Source: Acidobacteria bacterium UBA2994
GTDB lineage: Bacteria > Acidobacteriota > Vicinamibacteria > Vicinamibacterales > UBA8438
DNA length: 64,000 nucleotides
NCBI GenBank assembly: GCA_002346545.1
Contig: DEAA01000032.1
Location: 19,265-83,264 of the forward strand
Direction: 5' to 3'
Part shown: positions 1 to 9,347 of the stretch, piece by piece
Layout of the letters: the number at the start of each line of letters is the position of its first letter
Position numbering within the stretch: the first letter of the stretch is position 1
Position numbers and translations under genes: made by a program
Notes under the pieces: generated by a model
The model's input: only the letters and a program-made list of their open reading frames with translations
Databases searched by the model: none
Told to the model about the DNA's origin: nothing

Positions 1-1133
1 GTCACCGCCACGTCGGCGGGTGCCCCCGGCGCGAGCGATCCTACCGTCTCCGGATAGTCCAGCATCTTGGCCGGGTTCGTGGTCACCCGCTCGATCACCT
101 GCTCGGTGCTCAATCCCAGATAGAGAAACTGCGACATCGGCAGTAGCACACTGGCGGGGACTAGGTCCGGGGTGCGGGCCACATCGGTCGAGATTGCATC
201 GGGGAACCAGCCCTGGCCGGTCGCCTTTTCGGAGACGTGCCACTGATGGTGGGTGGTGGCAAGCTGACCGTCAGTGAAGATGCCCCGGTCGGCCAGCGCC
301 AGAATCTGCGGCACCACCGTCTCGGCCTGCTCCAGTTGGTTCCCGAAGACATTCGACGATCGTTCGGTTGGCGGGTTGAAGGGATGGGTGAGGATGTCGC
401 CGGCCCGCAGGATGTCGAGCAACTCCGGCTCGGTGGACCAGTGCATCATGATCGGTAGGCCCGCCTCGTCAGCCAATCCCCGCGCGGTCTTCAGCGTCGC
501 GACGTCGTGGCCCAGATCCTCGCGCCGGCCCCGCACTCGCACCTTGAGCCCGAGAATCAGATCGCGGTGGGCCTCGATGATCCGAGCGGCGGCACGGGTG
601 TTGATCAGTCTAGCGTCGAGGTAGATTTCGTCGGTGCAGCAACCGGCGGTCGAGAGATTCAGCAGCGCATAGATGCGGGTCCGGGCACTGTCGATGACGA
701 ACCGGCGGAATCCTGGGAACATCGACGCGCCGGTAGTACCGGCATCTACGATGGTGGTGACCCCTGACTGAATACCCACCACATCCGGACTGACGCCCAG
801 GGGGGTGCCGTGCTCGTAGACGTGCGAGTGGAGGTCAATCAGGCCTGGCGTGACGATCTTGTCGGCGGCGTCGAACACCTGGCGGGCCTGGTCGTGCGGA
901 AGGTTCTCTCCGATGCTCGCGATTCGCCCGTGCCGGATGGCGACGTCACGTATGGCTGAGAGGTTCTGCCCGGGGTCGATTACCCGGCCGCCGGTGATCA
1001 GAAGATCAAAGGTCGTCTCGGACGAAGAGTCTTGCCTGAGCTCGCCCGCCTCCAGGCTGAGCGATTTGAAAGCCGGAACAGCCGCAGCTGCCCCAAGATG
1101 TCCGAGAAACGCCCGTCGGCTCGTTGTCGCCAT
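1..1133 (-). CDS. Tat-exported amidohydrolase, dihydroorotase/deacetylase-like (C-terminus cut by window edge)
   Basis: Metal-dependent hydrolase of the cyclic amidohydrolase/deacetylase type, probably acting on an amide or ester in the periplasm. Translation from the ATG at 1133 gives at least 377 residues and runs off the window start. It begins with a twin-arginine export signal (SRRAFLG, residues 5-11). Metal-site candidates are in place: H102 and H104 in LIDLHSHV, K197 in LGLKVRV (the usual carboxylated lysine), H231 in MMHWS, H250 in THPFN and D288 in FTDGQ. The N-terminal ITGGRVIDPG strand is typical of the family. The exact substrate cannot be read from sequence; related enzymes include EF_0837/AHA_3915-type amidohydrolases. 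The next gene is on the same strand 80 bp upstream. Confidence 0.85.
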   Translation of the reverse strand, partial: MATTSRRAFLGHLGAAAAVPAFKSLSLEAGELRQDSSSETTFDLLITGGRVIDPGQNLSAIRDVAIRHGRIASIGENLPHDQARQVFDAADKIVTPGLIDLHSHVYEHGTPLGVSPDVVGIQSGVTTIVDAGTTGASMFPGFRRFVIDSARTRIYALLNLSTAGCCTDEIYLDARLINTRAAARIIEAHRDLILGLKVRVRGRREDLGHDVATLKTARGLADEAGLPIMMHWSTEPELLDILRAGDILTHPFNPPTERSSNVFGNQLEQAETVVPQILALADRGIFTDGQLATTHHQWHVSEKATGQGWFPDAISTDVARTPDLVPASVLLPMSQFLYLGLSTEQVIERVTTNPAKMLDYPETVGSLAPGAPADVAV

Positions 1134-1215
1134 GTTGTCTCCGCGTCAAGGTTGTGTTCTTGGCCTACATTTTCCAGCAAGCAATGGCGAGGCAGACGCT
1201 GGTCTGCTGAGCTGT

Positions 1216-2052
1216 TCAGGGCTGGCGTGTTGCGCGCCACGCATCTGCCTGATTGGTCGTCCCGGCCATGGTCGCGCCGTCGATCTCGGCCTGGTAGCGG
1301 ACCCCGGCGGCGCGGAAGCTGAGGATCGTGCCCGCCAGTCGGCCTTCCTGCAGGGTGATCCGTCGTCCACCGGTCCACAGCTCGCCCTCCACCATCTGAT
1401 ACTGCTGCCGGAGCTCGAGCTTGCCACCGTCGGTGAGTCGCCAGACGCCCTCCACTTTGGCCGGTACGGTCCAGGCGTGCGCCGAGCAAAACCCTGGACA
1501 GGGGTCGAGGACGATCGTCTCGTCCGGATCCCATCCTGGAGCCTCAGGGTTTTCTTCGGTGCCGCGCATGTCCCAGGTGTTCGAGACGATGCGAGTGCCG
1601 GGGCGCAGGTTGAAGAACGTGGGCCGCAGGCGGATGGTCAGCTCAGGTAGTAGAAAGAAGGTGATGACGTCGGCGTCGGTGAAGTCGTACTCGAAAAGAT
1701 CTGTTTGCACGAACTTTGTTCGGTCGGCTACACCGGCCTCGGCGGCCGACTCACTCGACATGGCGACCAGGCCCGCGTCCAACTCCACCCCGACCGCGTG
1801 CAATCCGCGCTGTGCGGCCGAGATCACGACGCGTCCGTCGCCCGATCCCAGGTCGAGCAACCGTTCACCCGGTTGCACTGCCGCCATGTCCAGCATGGTG
1901 TCCACCAACGCTTGGGGGGTCACCACCCAGGGCGCGTCCTGTCCTTCCTGGCCGTGGACAGGCGTGGGGGGCTGGGCCGCCGAGACGGACACTGACAGCA
2001 CTGACCCGACGAGCCAGAGTACCGCGGCACGGTGACCGGAGAGGGCGAGCAA
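1216..2052 (-). CDS. Exported class I SAM-dependent methyltransferase
   Basis: A 278-residue protein with a Rossmann methyltransferase core. The SAM-binding motif I is LLDLGSGDGRVVI, followed by the acidic loop VGVELD and a motif resembling DVITFFLLPE. The N-terminus is hydrophobic (AAVLWLVGSVLSVSVSAA), so the protein looks exported or membrane-anchored, which is unusual for a SAM enzyme because SAM is cytoplasmic. The given start is a TTG that overlaps the upstream region of the divergent DUF5916 gene, with no good ribosome binding site, so the start is uncertain. The last ~90 residues (from about AWTVPAKVEGVWRLT) look like a beta-rich appended segment. Substrate unknown. Confidence 0.7.
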   Translation of the reverse strand: MLALSGHRAAVLWLVGSVLSVSVSAAQPPTPVHGQEGQDAPWVVTPQALVDTMLDMAAVQPGERLLDLGSGDGRVVISAAQRGLHAVGVELDAGLVAMSSESAAEAGVADRTKFVQTDLFEYDFTDADVITFFLLPELTIRLRPTFFNLRPGTRIVSNTWDMRGTEENPEAPGWDPDETIVLDPCPGFCSAHAWTVPAKVEGVWRLTDGGKLELRQQYQMVEGELWTGGRRITLQEGRLAGTILSFRAAGVRYQAEIDGATMAGTTNQADAWRATRQP

Positions 2053-2133
2053 GCGCCTATTCTATTCCGAGTACAATGCACATTCGGCGGTCAGTCGCGC
2101 TCCTGCCGCGTCGATTCCTGGCCACAGTTCTTC

Positions 2134-4428
2134 ATGCACCAGTTCACTGGCTGGGTCTGTGTCACCCTCGCATTCTGGTTCGCCGCACCTCTCGCGGGTG
2201 CCCAATCCGTGGGCGAGATGACTCGTGGGGCGGGGCCCAGTCGGCCTCGGGTCGACGATACGGTGCACGAACCGGCCGGATCGGCCTACGGCATTCTGGC
2301 CGACCGGCCTCGGATCAGACCCACCCGTACCGACACGCCTCCGGTGATCGATGGCCGGCTCGATGATCCCATCTGGGAGACGGCCACGATGATCAGCACC
2401 TTCGTCCAGCAGTCACCGCTCGACGGGGCCCCGGCCACCGAGGACACCGAGGTATATCTCGCCTACGACCGCGACCATCTCTACTTCGGGTTCTACCTGC
2501 ATTACAGCGATCCCAGTCAGATGCGTGCCAATCGCGTGGACCGAGACCGGGCGCCGCAGGATGACCTGATGACCGTCTACTTCGACACCTTTATGGACCA
2601 GCAGCGGGTCTACGACTTCGACGTGAATGCCTACAACGTCCAGGGCGATGGCGTGATCAGTGGGAGCAACCAGCGAGGCGGTGCGATTCCGTATGCGGAC
2701 CGGTCGTGGGAGGCGCTGTTCGAGAGCGGCACCCAGATTGTCGAGGACGGGTACACGGCCGAGATGGCCATTCCGTTCAAGAGTGTCCGCTACCCACAGC
2801 GGGAGCCGGGCGAGCCGCACAGCTGGGGCTTCCAGATGGTCCGCGAGATCAAGAGCAAGAACGAGGAGAACGACGTTTGGGCGCCGATGTCGCGCGAGGT
2901 ACAGAGCTTCATGGGACAGATGGGCGTACTCGAAGGGATGACGGGTCTCTCGACCAGTCGCAATCTCGAGATCCTGCCCACGGTGACAGCCATCAATTTC
3001 GGTTCGCTCGACGGCAGCAGTGCGTACGTCGAGCAGGGGACCTCACCCGAAGCCGGGTTAAACGTGAAGTACGGCCTCACTTCGAACCTGACCGCCGACT
3101 TTACGGTCAATCCCGACTTCTCACAGATCGAGTCCGACCGCCCCCAGATCGAGGTTAACCAGCGGTTTCCGCTGTTCTTTGACGAGTTGCGCCCGTTTTT
3201 TCTCGAAGCTGCCGAGATCTTCGATTTCACGTCGCCGATCAATCTGGTGAACACCCGTACCATCGTCGATCCGCGGGTAGGCGCCAAGCTGACCGGCAAG
3301 GTGGGGCGGACAACGTTGGGGGTGATCATCGCCGACGACGAGGCGCCTGGCCGACGCGATGATCAGTCGGACCCGGCGTTTGGCGAGACCGCTCAGTTTT
3401 TCATCGGACGCGCCCGCTACGACTTCTACGCCGAGTCCCATATCGGCACGCTGTTCACCGACCGTGAGTTCCTCGACGGCTACAGCCGCGTGGGCGGTAT
3501 CGACAGCCAGTTACGGATCAACGACGTTAGCCGGTTCAATTTCGTCGGCTATCAGTCGATGCATCGAGATGAGCAGGGCGTCGAGCGGACCGGGCCGATG
3601 TGGGGAGCGGCCTATTCGCGGAGCGGCCGGAACCTCCGGTTATGGCACTTCGTCGGGCAGACCGACCCAGACTTCCGCACCGACGTCGGTTTCGTGCGTC
3701 GGGTCGACCAGCAGCATACGTTCCACCGCATCGAGTATCGCTGGTTCCCCGAACACTGGCTCATCGATTGGGGGCCGACGTTCGAGTACGAGCGGAGCCA
3801 CAACTATGACGACGTGCTCGAGGACGAGATGGCCCACCTAGGGCTCCAGCTCGGTTTCGCCAAGAGTATCAGCGTCAACCTGAGCGGGCAGCGCGCGCTC
3901 GAACGGTTCGGCGGCGTCGACTTCTGGAAGTGGCGCCGTCAGTTCAGGATGTCCATCGACTCGTCACGGGCCTTCTCGCTGGGTGTGCGGGCCGACGCCG
4001 GGGACGAGATTTTCTTCGATCCGAAGGCGCCGTTCCTGGGGCGTCAGACGGCGTTCGGGATCAATGCCACGGTGCGGCCGTTCTCCCGCCTGCAGTCGAG
4101 ACTCAGTCTTGACTCTGCCCAGTTCACCGACACCAGGACTGGTGATCTTGAGGTGTTTAACGTGAAGATCTGGCGGGGGCTGACCACCTGGCAGATCACG
4201 GATCGCCTGTTGCTCCGGAATATCGGCGAATACAACAACTTCTCGAAAGAGCTCGACCTCAACCTGTTGCTGACCTATCGGGTCAACGCGGGAACGGCGT
4301 TCTATCTGGGATACGACGACCACTATCGGCAGGAAGACCGTATCGACGACGAGCGATTCTTCACCACCGCGCTCAGGCGTACCAACCGCGCCATTTTCAC
4401 CAAGATTCAGTACTTGTTCCGCTACTAA
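2134..4428 (+). CDS. DUF5916 protein with N-terminal CBM9-like domain (outer-membrane barrel-like)
   Basis: Exported 764-residue protein. The ATG at 2134 is chosen because it opens directly into a signal peptide (MHQFTGWVCVTLAFWFAA, cleavage near GAQS); an in-frame start at 2032 would add 34 residues of non-signal sequence overlapping the neighbouring methyltransferase. Residues ~60-270 contain a carbohydrate-binding family 9-like sandwich (PPVIDGRLDDPIWETA is its signature opening). The C-terminal ~450 residues are rich in alternating aromatic/polar beta-strands and end in an aromatic residue (QYLFRY), as outer-membrane barrels do. This matches the DUF5916 architecture common in Acidobacteriota and Bacteroidota. 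Role unknown; a surface receptor or pore for a glycan-like ligand is an inference. Confidence 0.85.
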   Translation: MHQFTGWVCVTLAFWFAAPLAGAQSVGEMTRGAGPSRPRVDDTVHEPAGSAYGILADRPRIRPTRTDTPPVIDGRLDDPIWETATMISTFVQQSPLDGAPATEDTEVYLAYDRDHLYFGFYLHYSDPSQMRANRVDRDRAPQDDLMTVYFDTFMDQQRVYDFDVNAYNVQGDGVISGSNQRGGAIPYADRSWEALFESGTQIVEDGYTAEMAIPFKSVRYPQREPGEPHSWGFQMVREIKSKNEENDVWAPMSREVQSFMGQMGVLEGMTGLSTSRNLEILPTVTAINFGSLDGSSAYVEQGTSPEAGLNVKYGLTSNLTADFTVNPDFSQIESDRPQIEVNQRFPLFFDELRPFFLEAAEIFDFTSPINLVNTRTIVDPRVGAKLTGKVGRTTLGVIIADDEAPGRRDDQSDPAFGETAQFFIGRARYDFYAESHIGTLFTDREFLDGYSRVGGIDSQLRINDVSRFNFVGYQSMHRDEQGVERTGPMWGAAYSRSGRNLRLWHFVGQTDPDFRTDVGFVRRVDQQHTFHRIEYRWFPEHWLIDWGPTFEYERSHNYDDVLEDEMAHLGLQLGFAKSISVNLSGQRALERFGGVDFWKWRRQFRMSIDSSRAFSLGVRADAGDEIFFDPKAPFLGRQTAFGINATVRPFSRLQSRLSLDSAQFTDTRTGDLEVFNVKIWRGLTTWQITDRLLLRNIGEYNNFSKELDLNLLLTYRVNAGTAFYLGYDDHYRQEDRIDDERFFTTALRRTNRAIFTKIQYLFRY

Positions 4429-4468
4429 GCCGGACCGGCACCGACGGCCGGTCCTCGAGGTGTCCGGC
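4427..4468. terminator. Bidirectional hairpin terminator between convergent genes
   Basis: AAGCCGGAC (4427-4435) is a perfect inverted match to GTCCGGCTT (4460-4468). A second, competing 8-bp stem GGACCGGC (4432-4439) / GCCGGTCC (4447-4454) lies inside it. The element fills the gap between the stop codons of two converging genes. It has no strong T tract. Confidence 0.6.
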
Positions 4469-5791
4469 TTACTCGCTGATGGCGAGCAATTCGTCGACGG
4501 TGCGCATGTACCAGACGCCGTCGACCAGTGCGTGCGACGCCAGGGTGCGGGCGCCGATGTCGTTAGTGTGCAGAATCTCGAACTCCGGTCCGGTTTTTAG
4601 CACGTAGGTGATGCCCTGGTCGGTGGTGACGAACAGCTTGTCGTCCACCACGATTGGCGAGGCCGAGATCGCTTCCCGTTGGGGCCGTCCCAGCCGCTCT
4701 TGCCACACCGTCTCACCGGTCCTGGCGTTCAGGCAGGTGATGATGCTCGACATGTCGTTGAGCGTGTAGAGGTAGTCACCGTACAGAACGGGCGAGGGTA
4801 CGAACGGCGAGCCACGCGTGGTCTGCCACTCGACGTGGGTGTCGGTGACGTTGCCGCGGCCGCCTGGACGAATCGCCAGCGTGGGGCCGGCGCGTCCCGA
4901 GGTGCAGAAGACCAGTCCGTGGCCTACTACCGGGGTGGGGATAACCTCGAATAGGTTGCCGTCGCAGGTCCACAGCTCTTCGCCTGAGGTGGGGTCATAC
5001 GACCGTACGTCCCGGCTGCTGCTGACGATCAGTTCGTCGTGATCGCCCAGTGAGATGGCGATGGGTGTGCCCCAGCCCACGCTGGCCGACCGGGCGGTGC
5101 GCCAGCGGGGTTCGCCTGTGGCGGCGTCAAGCGCGGTCACGTAGGCGCCAGCCGACTCGCGGTTGATGCCGCCGGCGCCGAATGAGGCGCCCTGGTCCTG
5201 ATAAATGATGACGGTGTCGTTGTAGAGCAGCGGCGAGCCGGCTGGCCCATGGTAGTTCTGGATCTCTCCTAGATCGCGGTGCCACACGATGTTGCCGTCG
5301 AGGTCGAGCGCCAGCATGCCGCGGCTGCCGAACGAGACATAGACCCGCTCACCATCGGTGGTGGGAGTAGCTGACGCCGGGGTATTCTTGCCGTGATGCG
5401 ATTCGACCGGTCCGGCCGGAGCATCGGTCTCCCACAGTAGTGAACCGTCGGTGCGGCTATAGCTAAGCACTGTTAGGCGGCGCCCGCCGCTACGCGACGT
5501 GGTCAGGAAGATCTGGTCGCCCCAGATGATGGGCGACGAGTGGCCGGAGCCCGGAACCGACGTGCGCCATTTCACGTTGGCGGTGTCTGACCAGGTGTCG
5601 ACGTAGCCGCTGCCGTCGACCACGCCTTGTCCGGAGGGGCCGCGCCATCTGGACCAGTAGCGTTCACCGTCGTTGGGGGGCGGCACCATTCGCACGCCCG
5701 GCTGAGCCTCGGCCGTCGCCGGCATGCTCACCAGCGCGGCTAACACGAGGCAGAGCCACACCATGGTCCGGAGAAGTCTGATTAAATGCAT
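4469..5791 (-). CDS. Exported PQQ-like beta-propeller repeat protein
   Basis: 440 residues with a signal peptide (LIRLLRTMVWLCLVLAAL...TAEA). The body is built of PQQ/tryptophan-docking style blades, seen as repeated A-x-T/D-G-x-x-x-W units (TDGSLLWETDA, LDLDGNIVWHRDL, AATGEPRWRTA, PTSGEELWTCD, ARTGETVWQERL). It is far shorter than a quinoprotein dehydrogenase (~600 residues) and lacks the W-D-x-D catalytic segment, so it is probably a non-catalytic or differently catalytic propeller, as in the BamB-like/PQQ-binding-like repeat proteins of Acidobacteriota and Planctomycetes. It lies on the same strand as, and 32 bp downstream of, a full PQQ dehydrogenase, so co-transcription is likely. Confidence 0.85.
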   Translation of the reverse strand: MHLIRLLRTMVWLCLVLAALVSMPATAEAQPGVRMVPPPNDGERYWSRWRGPSGQGVVDGSGYVDTWSDTANVKWRTSVPGSGHSSPIIWGDQIFLTTSRSGGRRLTVLSYSRTDGSLLWETDAPAGPVESHHGKNTPASATPTTDGERVYVSFGSRGMLALDLDGNIVWHRDLGEIQNYHGPAGSPLLYNDTVIIYQDQGASFGAGGINRESAGAYVTALDAATGEPRWRTARSASVGWGTPIAISLGDHDELIVSSSRDVRSYDPTSGEELWTCDGNLFEVIPTPVVGHGLVFCTSGRAGPTLAIRPGGRGNVTDTHVEWQTTRGSPFVPSPVLYGDYLYTLNDMSSIITCLNARTGETVWQERLGRPQREAISASPIVVDDKLFVTTDQGITYVLKTGPEFEILHTNDIGARTLASHALVDGVWYMRTVDELLAISE

Positions 5792-5823
5792 TGGCTGCTC
5801 TCAGTTTAGCCGGTAGCGCTCGT

Positions 5824-7953
5824 TTATTCCGGAAGTGCAAACGCTATCAGGCGGGGACCGCCACCCACGGTGACGCCGATGTACTGCCGACCGTTCACCA
5901 TGTAAGTCATCGGCGTGCCGATGGTGCCTGCCGGTAAGTCCACCGCCCCTTGAATCTCACCTGTGATTTTGTCCCACGCTATCAGGCCTGGCCCGCCGTC
6001 GCTCCCGGCGGTCGGTACGGCGCTGATCAGCAGCGTTTTGGTCAGGAGGACGCCTGAGATGGTGCCGTCGCCGACTGGCGGCAGGTTCAGGTGCCGCAGT
6101 CTGGGATGATTTCGAATCCGGTCACCGTTGCCAAGTGGCACCATCCAGGCATGGTCGCCCGTGTTCATGTCGATGGCCGTCATCCGTGAGTAGGGTGGCT
6201 TGAGTAAGGGTAGACCCTGCGGCATTCGTGCTTCGTAGTTACTGCTTTGCCGGAGCCGTTGCTGCTCCGGCGCTCCGTGGGTGTAGGCCATGGTGGCGCC
6301 CAGCGCCGGGTCGGGCTGATACAGGGGAATCGCGACGGCAATGTTGCGTGATGGGATGTAGAGCATGCCGGTCTCGGGGTCCACAGCTGCACCGGCCCAA
6401 CCAGCGGCGCCGAAGTCGGGTGGACGCATGAGTGTCCCCTGGGTGCCGCCCTCGATCGGGCGGCCCGGTGGTGTGAACAGTGGCCCGATCTGGTAGTTCT
6501 GCACCACGTCCATTGCCATTTGCCTTATCTCTGGCGTGAAGTCCACCAGATCGTCGATAGTCACACCCTGATAGTCGAACGGTGCTGGCTTGGTTGGGAA
6601 CGGTTGGGTGGGTGAGGGGACCTCACCCGGCATGTTCGTCTCCTGCGGCACCGGACGCTCTTCGATCGGCCAAATCGGATCGCCCGTGACCCGGTCGAAC
6701 GCGTAAACGAACGCCTGCTTGCTCACTTGCGTGAGTGCCTGGATCGGCCGTCCATCGACCACCACATCCACAAGGTTGGGATGGGTGGGGAAGTCGTAGT
6801 CCCAGAGCCCGTGGTGCACGGCCTGGAAGTGCCACATCCGTTGTCCGGTCTCGACGTCCACCGCGATGATCGACTCAGAAAACAGGTTGTCACCCGGTCG
6901 TTCGACTCCGTAGTAGTCGTTGGTTGTGGTGCCGGTGGGCAGGTAGACGTAGCCCAGCGCATTGTCGCCCGCCAGCATCGACCAGACGTTGGCGTTCCCA
7001 GAGTAGCGCCAGGAGTCGTTCCCCCAGGTATCGGCGCCGAACTCGTCGGCGCTGTTGGGGACGGTGTGGAAATCCCACGCATGCTCGCCAGTGCGCACGT
7101 TCCAGGCCCGAACCCAGCCAGGAGGCGCCTCGTTGGTGATGCGCCGGTCGGCAATCTGTGACCCGTGGATGACCCGGTCACGTACCACGATCGGCGGCGA
7201 GTTGATGGAGTAGAGCATCGCATTGAGGTAGTCGCGCGCCTCTCGTTCCACCCGGGGAATGCCCACCATGGCGTCGACCATGCCGCTGCCGTCCGAACCG
7301 AAATCTGCGCACGGTCGTCCAATCTCCGCATCGACGCACACGAGGTAACCGTTTCCGGTGCCCCAGAAGATCCGCTCGTCCTCCTCGCCGTCGGTCCAGT
7401 ACGCCACCCCGCGCTGAGTCCAGGGGCTGCTCATCGAAGGTGTGCCCTCTTCGTATGTCTTGGGGTTGAACACCCAGATCGTCTCGCCGGTCTGCGCGTC
7501 TACGGCCACGCCTTGTGAGAGCGGTGTATTGAAGTAGAGGACGCCGTCTACCATGAGCGGCGTGGCCTGCAGGCGGGAGAGGTTGGGCGGCTGGCTGCTT
7601 CGGTACAGGTTGGGCGTGTCCTCAACTAGCGACTCGACGATGGTATCGAGGGGGGCCCACCACTCACTGCCGTCAGGCATGGTGCGGCTGACGAGCCGGT
7701 CGACGGTTAGCCACTCCCAGGCAATCTCGAGCTGGCTGAAGTTGCTCGCGTCGATCTGGTCCAGCGGTGAGTACTTCGTCCCGGCGATGTCGCCGGCGTA
7801 GCTGCGCCACTCCCCGTTCTCGGTGCCGTAGCTTTGCCAGGGCCCGTCAGACGAGCTGTTCTGCGCTGCGGACAGGGATGCGCTGGCGATCAACGCGGCG
7901 AGGCACCGCACGACCCGGGCGAGACACACTGCAGACGAGGGGAGGTTGTTCAT
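5824..7953 (-). CDS. PQQ-dependent dehydrogenase, membrane-glucose-dehydrogenase-like, exported
   Basis: A 709-residue periplasmic quinoprotein. The ATG at 7953 is preferred over the farther in-frame start at 8034, which would overlap the upstream gene; it gives MNNLPSSAVCLARVVRCLAA... and a cleavable signal ending SLSAAQ. The fold opens with the family hallmark AGDIAGTKYSPLDQI. Catalytic segment HHGLWDYDFP places D385 and D387 at the active-site Asp pair, and VSKQAF gives the catalytic Lys. It lacks CxxCH haem motifs and the vicinal Cys pair of alcohol dehydrogenases, pointing to the glucose/polyol dehydrogenase branch. It is 55-65% alike by eye to the products at 9348-11378 and 19591-21687. 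Electron acceptor and substrate are unknown. Confidence 0.9.
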   Translation of the reverse strand: MNNLPSSAVCLARVVRCLAALIASASLSAAQNSSSDGPWQSYGTENGEWRSYAGDIAGTKYSPLDQIDASNFSQLEIAWEWLTVDRLVSRTMPDGSEWWAPLDTIVESLVEDTPNLYRSSQPPNLSRLQATPLMVDGVLYFNTPLSQGVAVDAQTGETIWVFNPKTYEEGTPSMSSPWTQRGVAYWTDGEEDERIFWGTGNGYLVCVDAEIGRPCADFGSDGSGMVDAMVGIPRVEREARDYLNAMLYSINSPPIVVRDRVIHGSQIADRRITNEAPPGWVRAWNVRTGEHAWDFHTVPNSADEFGADTWGNDSWRYSGNANVWSMLAGDNALGYVYLPTGTTTNDYYGVERPGDNLFSESIIAVDVETGQRMWHFQAVHHGLWDYDFPTHPNLVDVVVDGRPIQALTQVSKQAFVYAFDRVTGDPIWPIEERPVPQETNMPGEVPSPTQPFPTKPAPFDYQGVTIDDLVDFTPEIRQMAMDVVQNYQIGPLFTPPGRPIEGGTQGTLMRPPDFGAAGWAGAAVDPETGMLYIPSRNIAVAIPLYQPDPALGATMAYTHGAPEQQRLRQSSNYEARMPQGLPLLKPPYSRMTAIDMNTGDHAWMVPLGNGDRIRNHPRLRHLNLPPVGDGTISGVLLTKTLLISAVPTAGSDGGPGLIAWDKITGEIQGAVDLPAGTIGTPMTYMVNGRQYIGVTVGGGPRLIAFALPE

Positions 7954-7984
7954 CAGCGGAGCATGCCTATCGTAAAGACGGAGG

Positions 7985-9265
7985 TCAAGCGGTTGTGGGT
8001 ATGTCGAGTCTCGCGGCGAGGTCGAGCAGTGCATCCGACATGTGACGCCGCCAGGCCTCAGCCGACTCTGGCGTCCAGCTGTAGAACCCCTGGCCCACCT
8101 TGACGCCCAGCTCGCCCGCTTTCACCTTCTGGCGCAGCAGTCCCGGTATCTCACGCTTGTTCGACAGGAGGGGGAGGTGTTCTTCCAGCAGCGCCCGGGT
8201 GGCGTAGGCGCCGGCCGCGCTGGCCTGCGCGAACGGACCGGCATCCGGAAGGCGGCGACCGATCTCGGCGCTGACGACCGCATCCACCTCGGCTGGGCTC
8301 CCCAGGCCGTCTTCGACCACCGCGATCGCCTCTCGGAGGACGGCTGCTTGCAGGCGGTTACCGATAAATCCCTGGATCTCGCCGTTGAGCGGGGCCAGCT
8401 GCTTGCCAAGCGCGCGGTAGAGCGCGGTGATGGTGGCCGCGGTCTGGTCCGAAGTTGCGGGCCCGCGGATTAGTTCCACGCCCGGAAGAAGATGCGGCGG
8501 GTTGAAGTAGTGGATACCGATTACCTGAGCGGGTCGCGACGTTGTCGAGGCATACGAGCTGGGTAGAAAGGTAGAGGTGTTCGAGGCCAGGATGGCGTGC
8601 GCGGGCGCATAGACGTCGAGCTCGCCAAAAATACGCTGCTTGAGCTCCCGGTTCTCCGAAGCCGCTTCGACGACCAGGTCGGCCGCGTTGGCGCACTCAC
8701 GAAGCTCAGTCGTTGTACGGATCCGGCCGAGTGCTGCATTAACGTCCGCGTCAGACAGCTGCCTGGTGAGGGCCAGGGCCTGCAAACCCACCCGCGCTCG
8801 GTCGACGGCCTGCGTCAGCAGTTCAGAGGAGATGTCGTGCAGGTACACGTCGCGGCCGGCCGCCGCGAACTCCAGGGCGATGCCGTGACCCATCAGTCCG
8901 GCGCCGACCACGGCCACCCGCTGAACGGACTTGGCAGCGCCACTGTCGGCACCGTCGGTTTCGACCGGTGTGGCGACGCTGGCACTCGCGAGGATCGTGT
9001 CGAGCGCGTCCAGAGTGGTGGTGGCGTTCGAGATCTCCCGCACTAGTTCGCCGACGATAACCTGCACAAGGTCCCAGCCAATCTGTTCCCAGATGGCGAA
9101 GGGCCCAGCGACCGAAAGACGGCGACCCACGGTGGTTCGGACCACCGTGTCGACGGCCCCCGGGGTGGCGACGCCTCGAGCCACCAACGCCAGTGATTCT
9201 CGGAGGAGCGCACACCGTACCCGTGCTTCGATGGTGGCGGCGTGTTCCGGTTGGGATGAGGTCAT
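7985..9265 (-). CDS. 3-hydroxyacyl-CoA dehydrogenase with extra N-terminal 3HCDH domain
   Basis: 426 residues. The NAD-binding domain begins at GAGLMGHG (residues 121-128). The catalytic centre follows: E200 in VVEAASE, N229 in ASNTS and H252 in GIHYFNPPH. The helical 3HCDH domain lies at about 290-400 (GFIGNRLQAAVLREAIAV). Residues ~15-80 (LLRESLALVARGVATP...VGRRLSVAGPFAIWEQIG) look like a second copy of the helical C-terminal domain placed ahead of the Rossmann domain, so the order is C'-N-C instead of N-C or N-C-C. The enzyme oxidises 3-hydroxyacyl-CoA in fatty acid or butanoate-type pathways in the cytoplasm. No thiolase or crotonase gene is adjacent. Start ATG at 9265. Confidence 0.88.
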   Translation of the reverse strand: MTSSQPEHAATIEARVRCALLRESLALVARGVATPGAVDTVVRTTVGRRLSVAGPFAIWEQIGWDLVQVIVGELVREISNATTTLDALDTILASASVATPVETDGADSGAAKSVQRVAVVGAGLMGHGIALEFAAAGRDVYLHDISSELLTQAVDRARVGLQALALTRQLSDADVNAALGRIRTTTELRECANAADLVVEAASENRELKQRIFGELDVYAPAHAILASNTSTFLPSSYASTTSRPAQVIGIHYFNPPHLLPGVELIRGPATSDQTAATITALYRALGKQLAPLNGEIQGFIGNRLQAAVLREAIAVVEDGLGSPAEVDAVVSAEIGRRLPDAGPFAQASAAGAYATRALLEEHLPLLSNKREIPGLLRQKVKAGELGVKVGQGFYSWTPESAEAWRRHMSDALLDLAARLDIPTTA

Positions 9266-9347
9266 GGTGGCGCCGGTCGGTCTAGCGGCCGGCGCATTGT
9301 AGTATGGCTACCTTAGACCGGCTGTTAGACACCTCGTGGAGGGACTC

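Noticed and set aside
2032..2133. Longer in-frame starts for several exported proteins (for example 2032, 7954-8034, 14086, 18420, 19459, 21665, 25838, 33644, 43161-43361, 62786)
   Set aside because: The added N-terminal residues lack conservation and overlap neighbours; internal starts open clean signal peptides or conserved domain openings and often have ribosome binding sites, so those starts were used.
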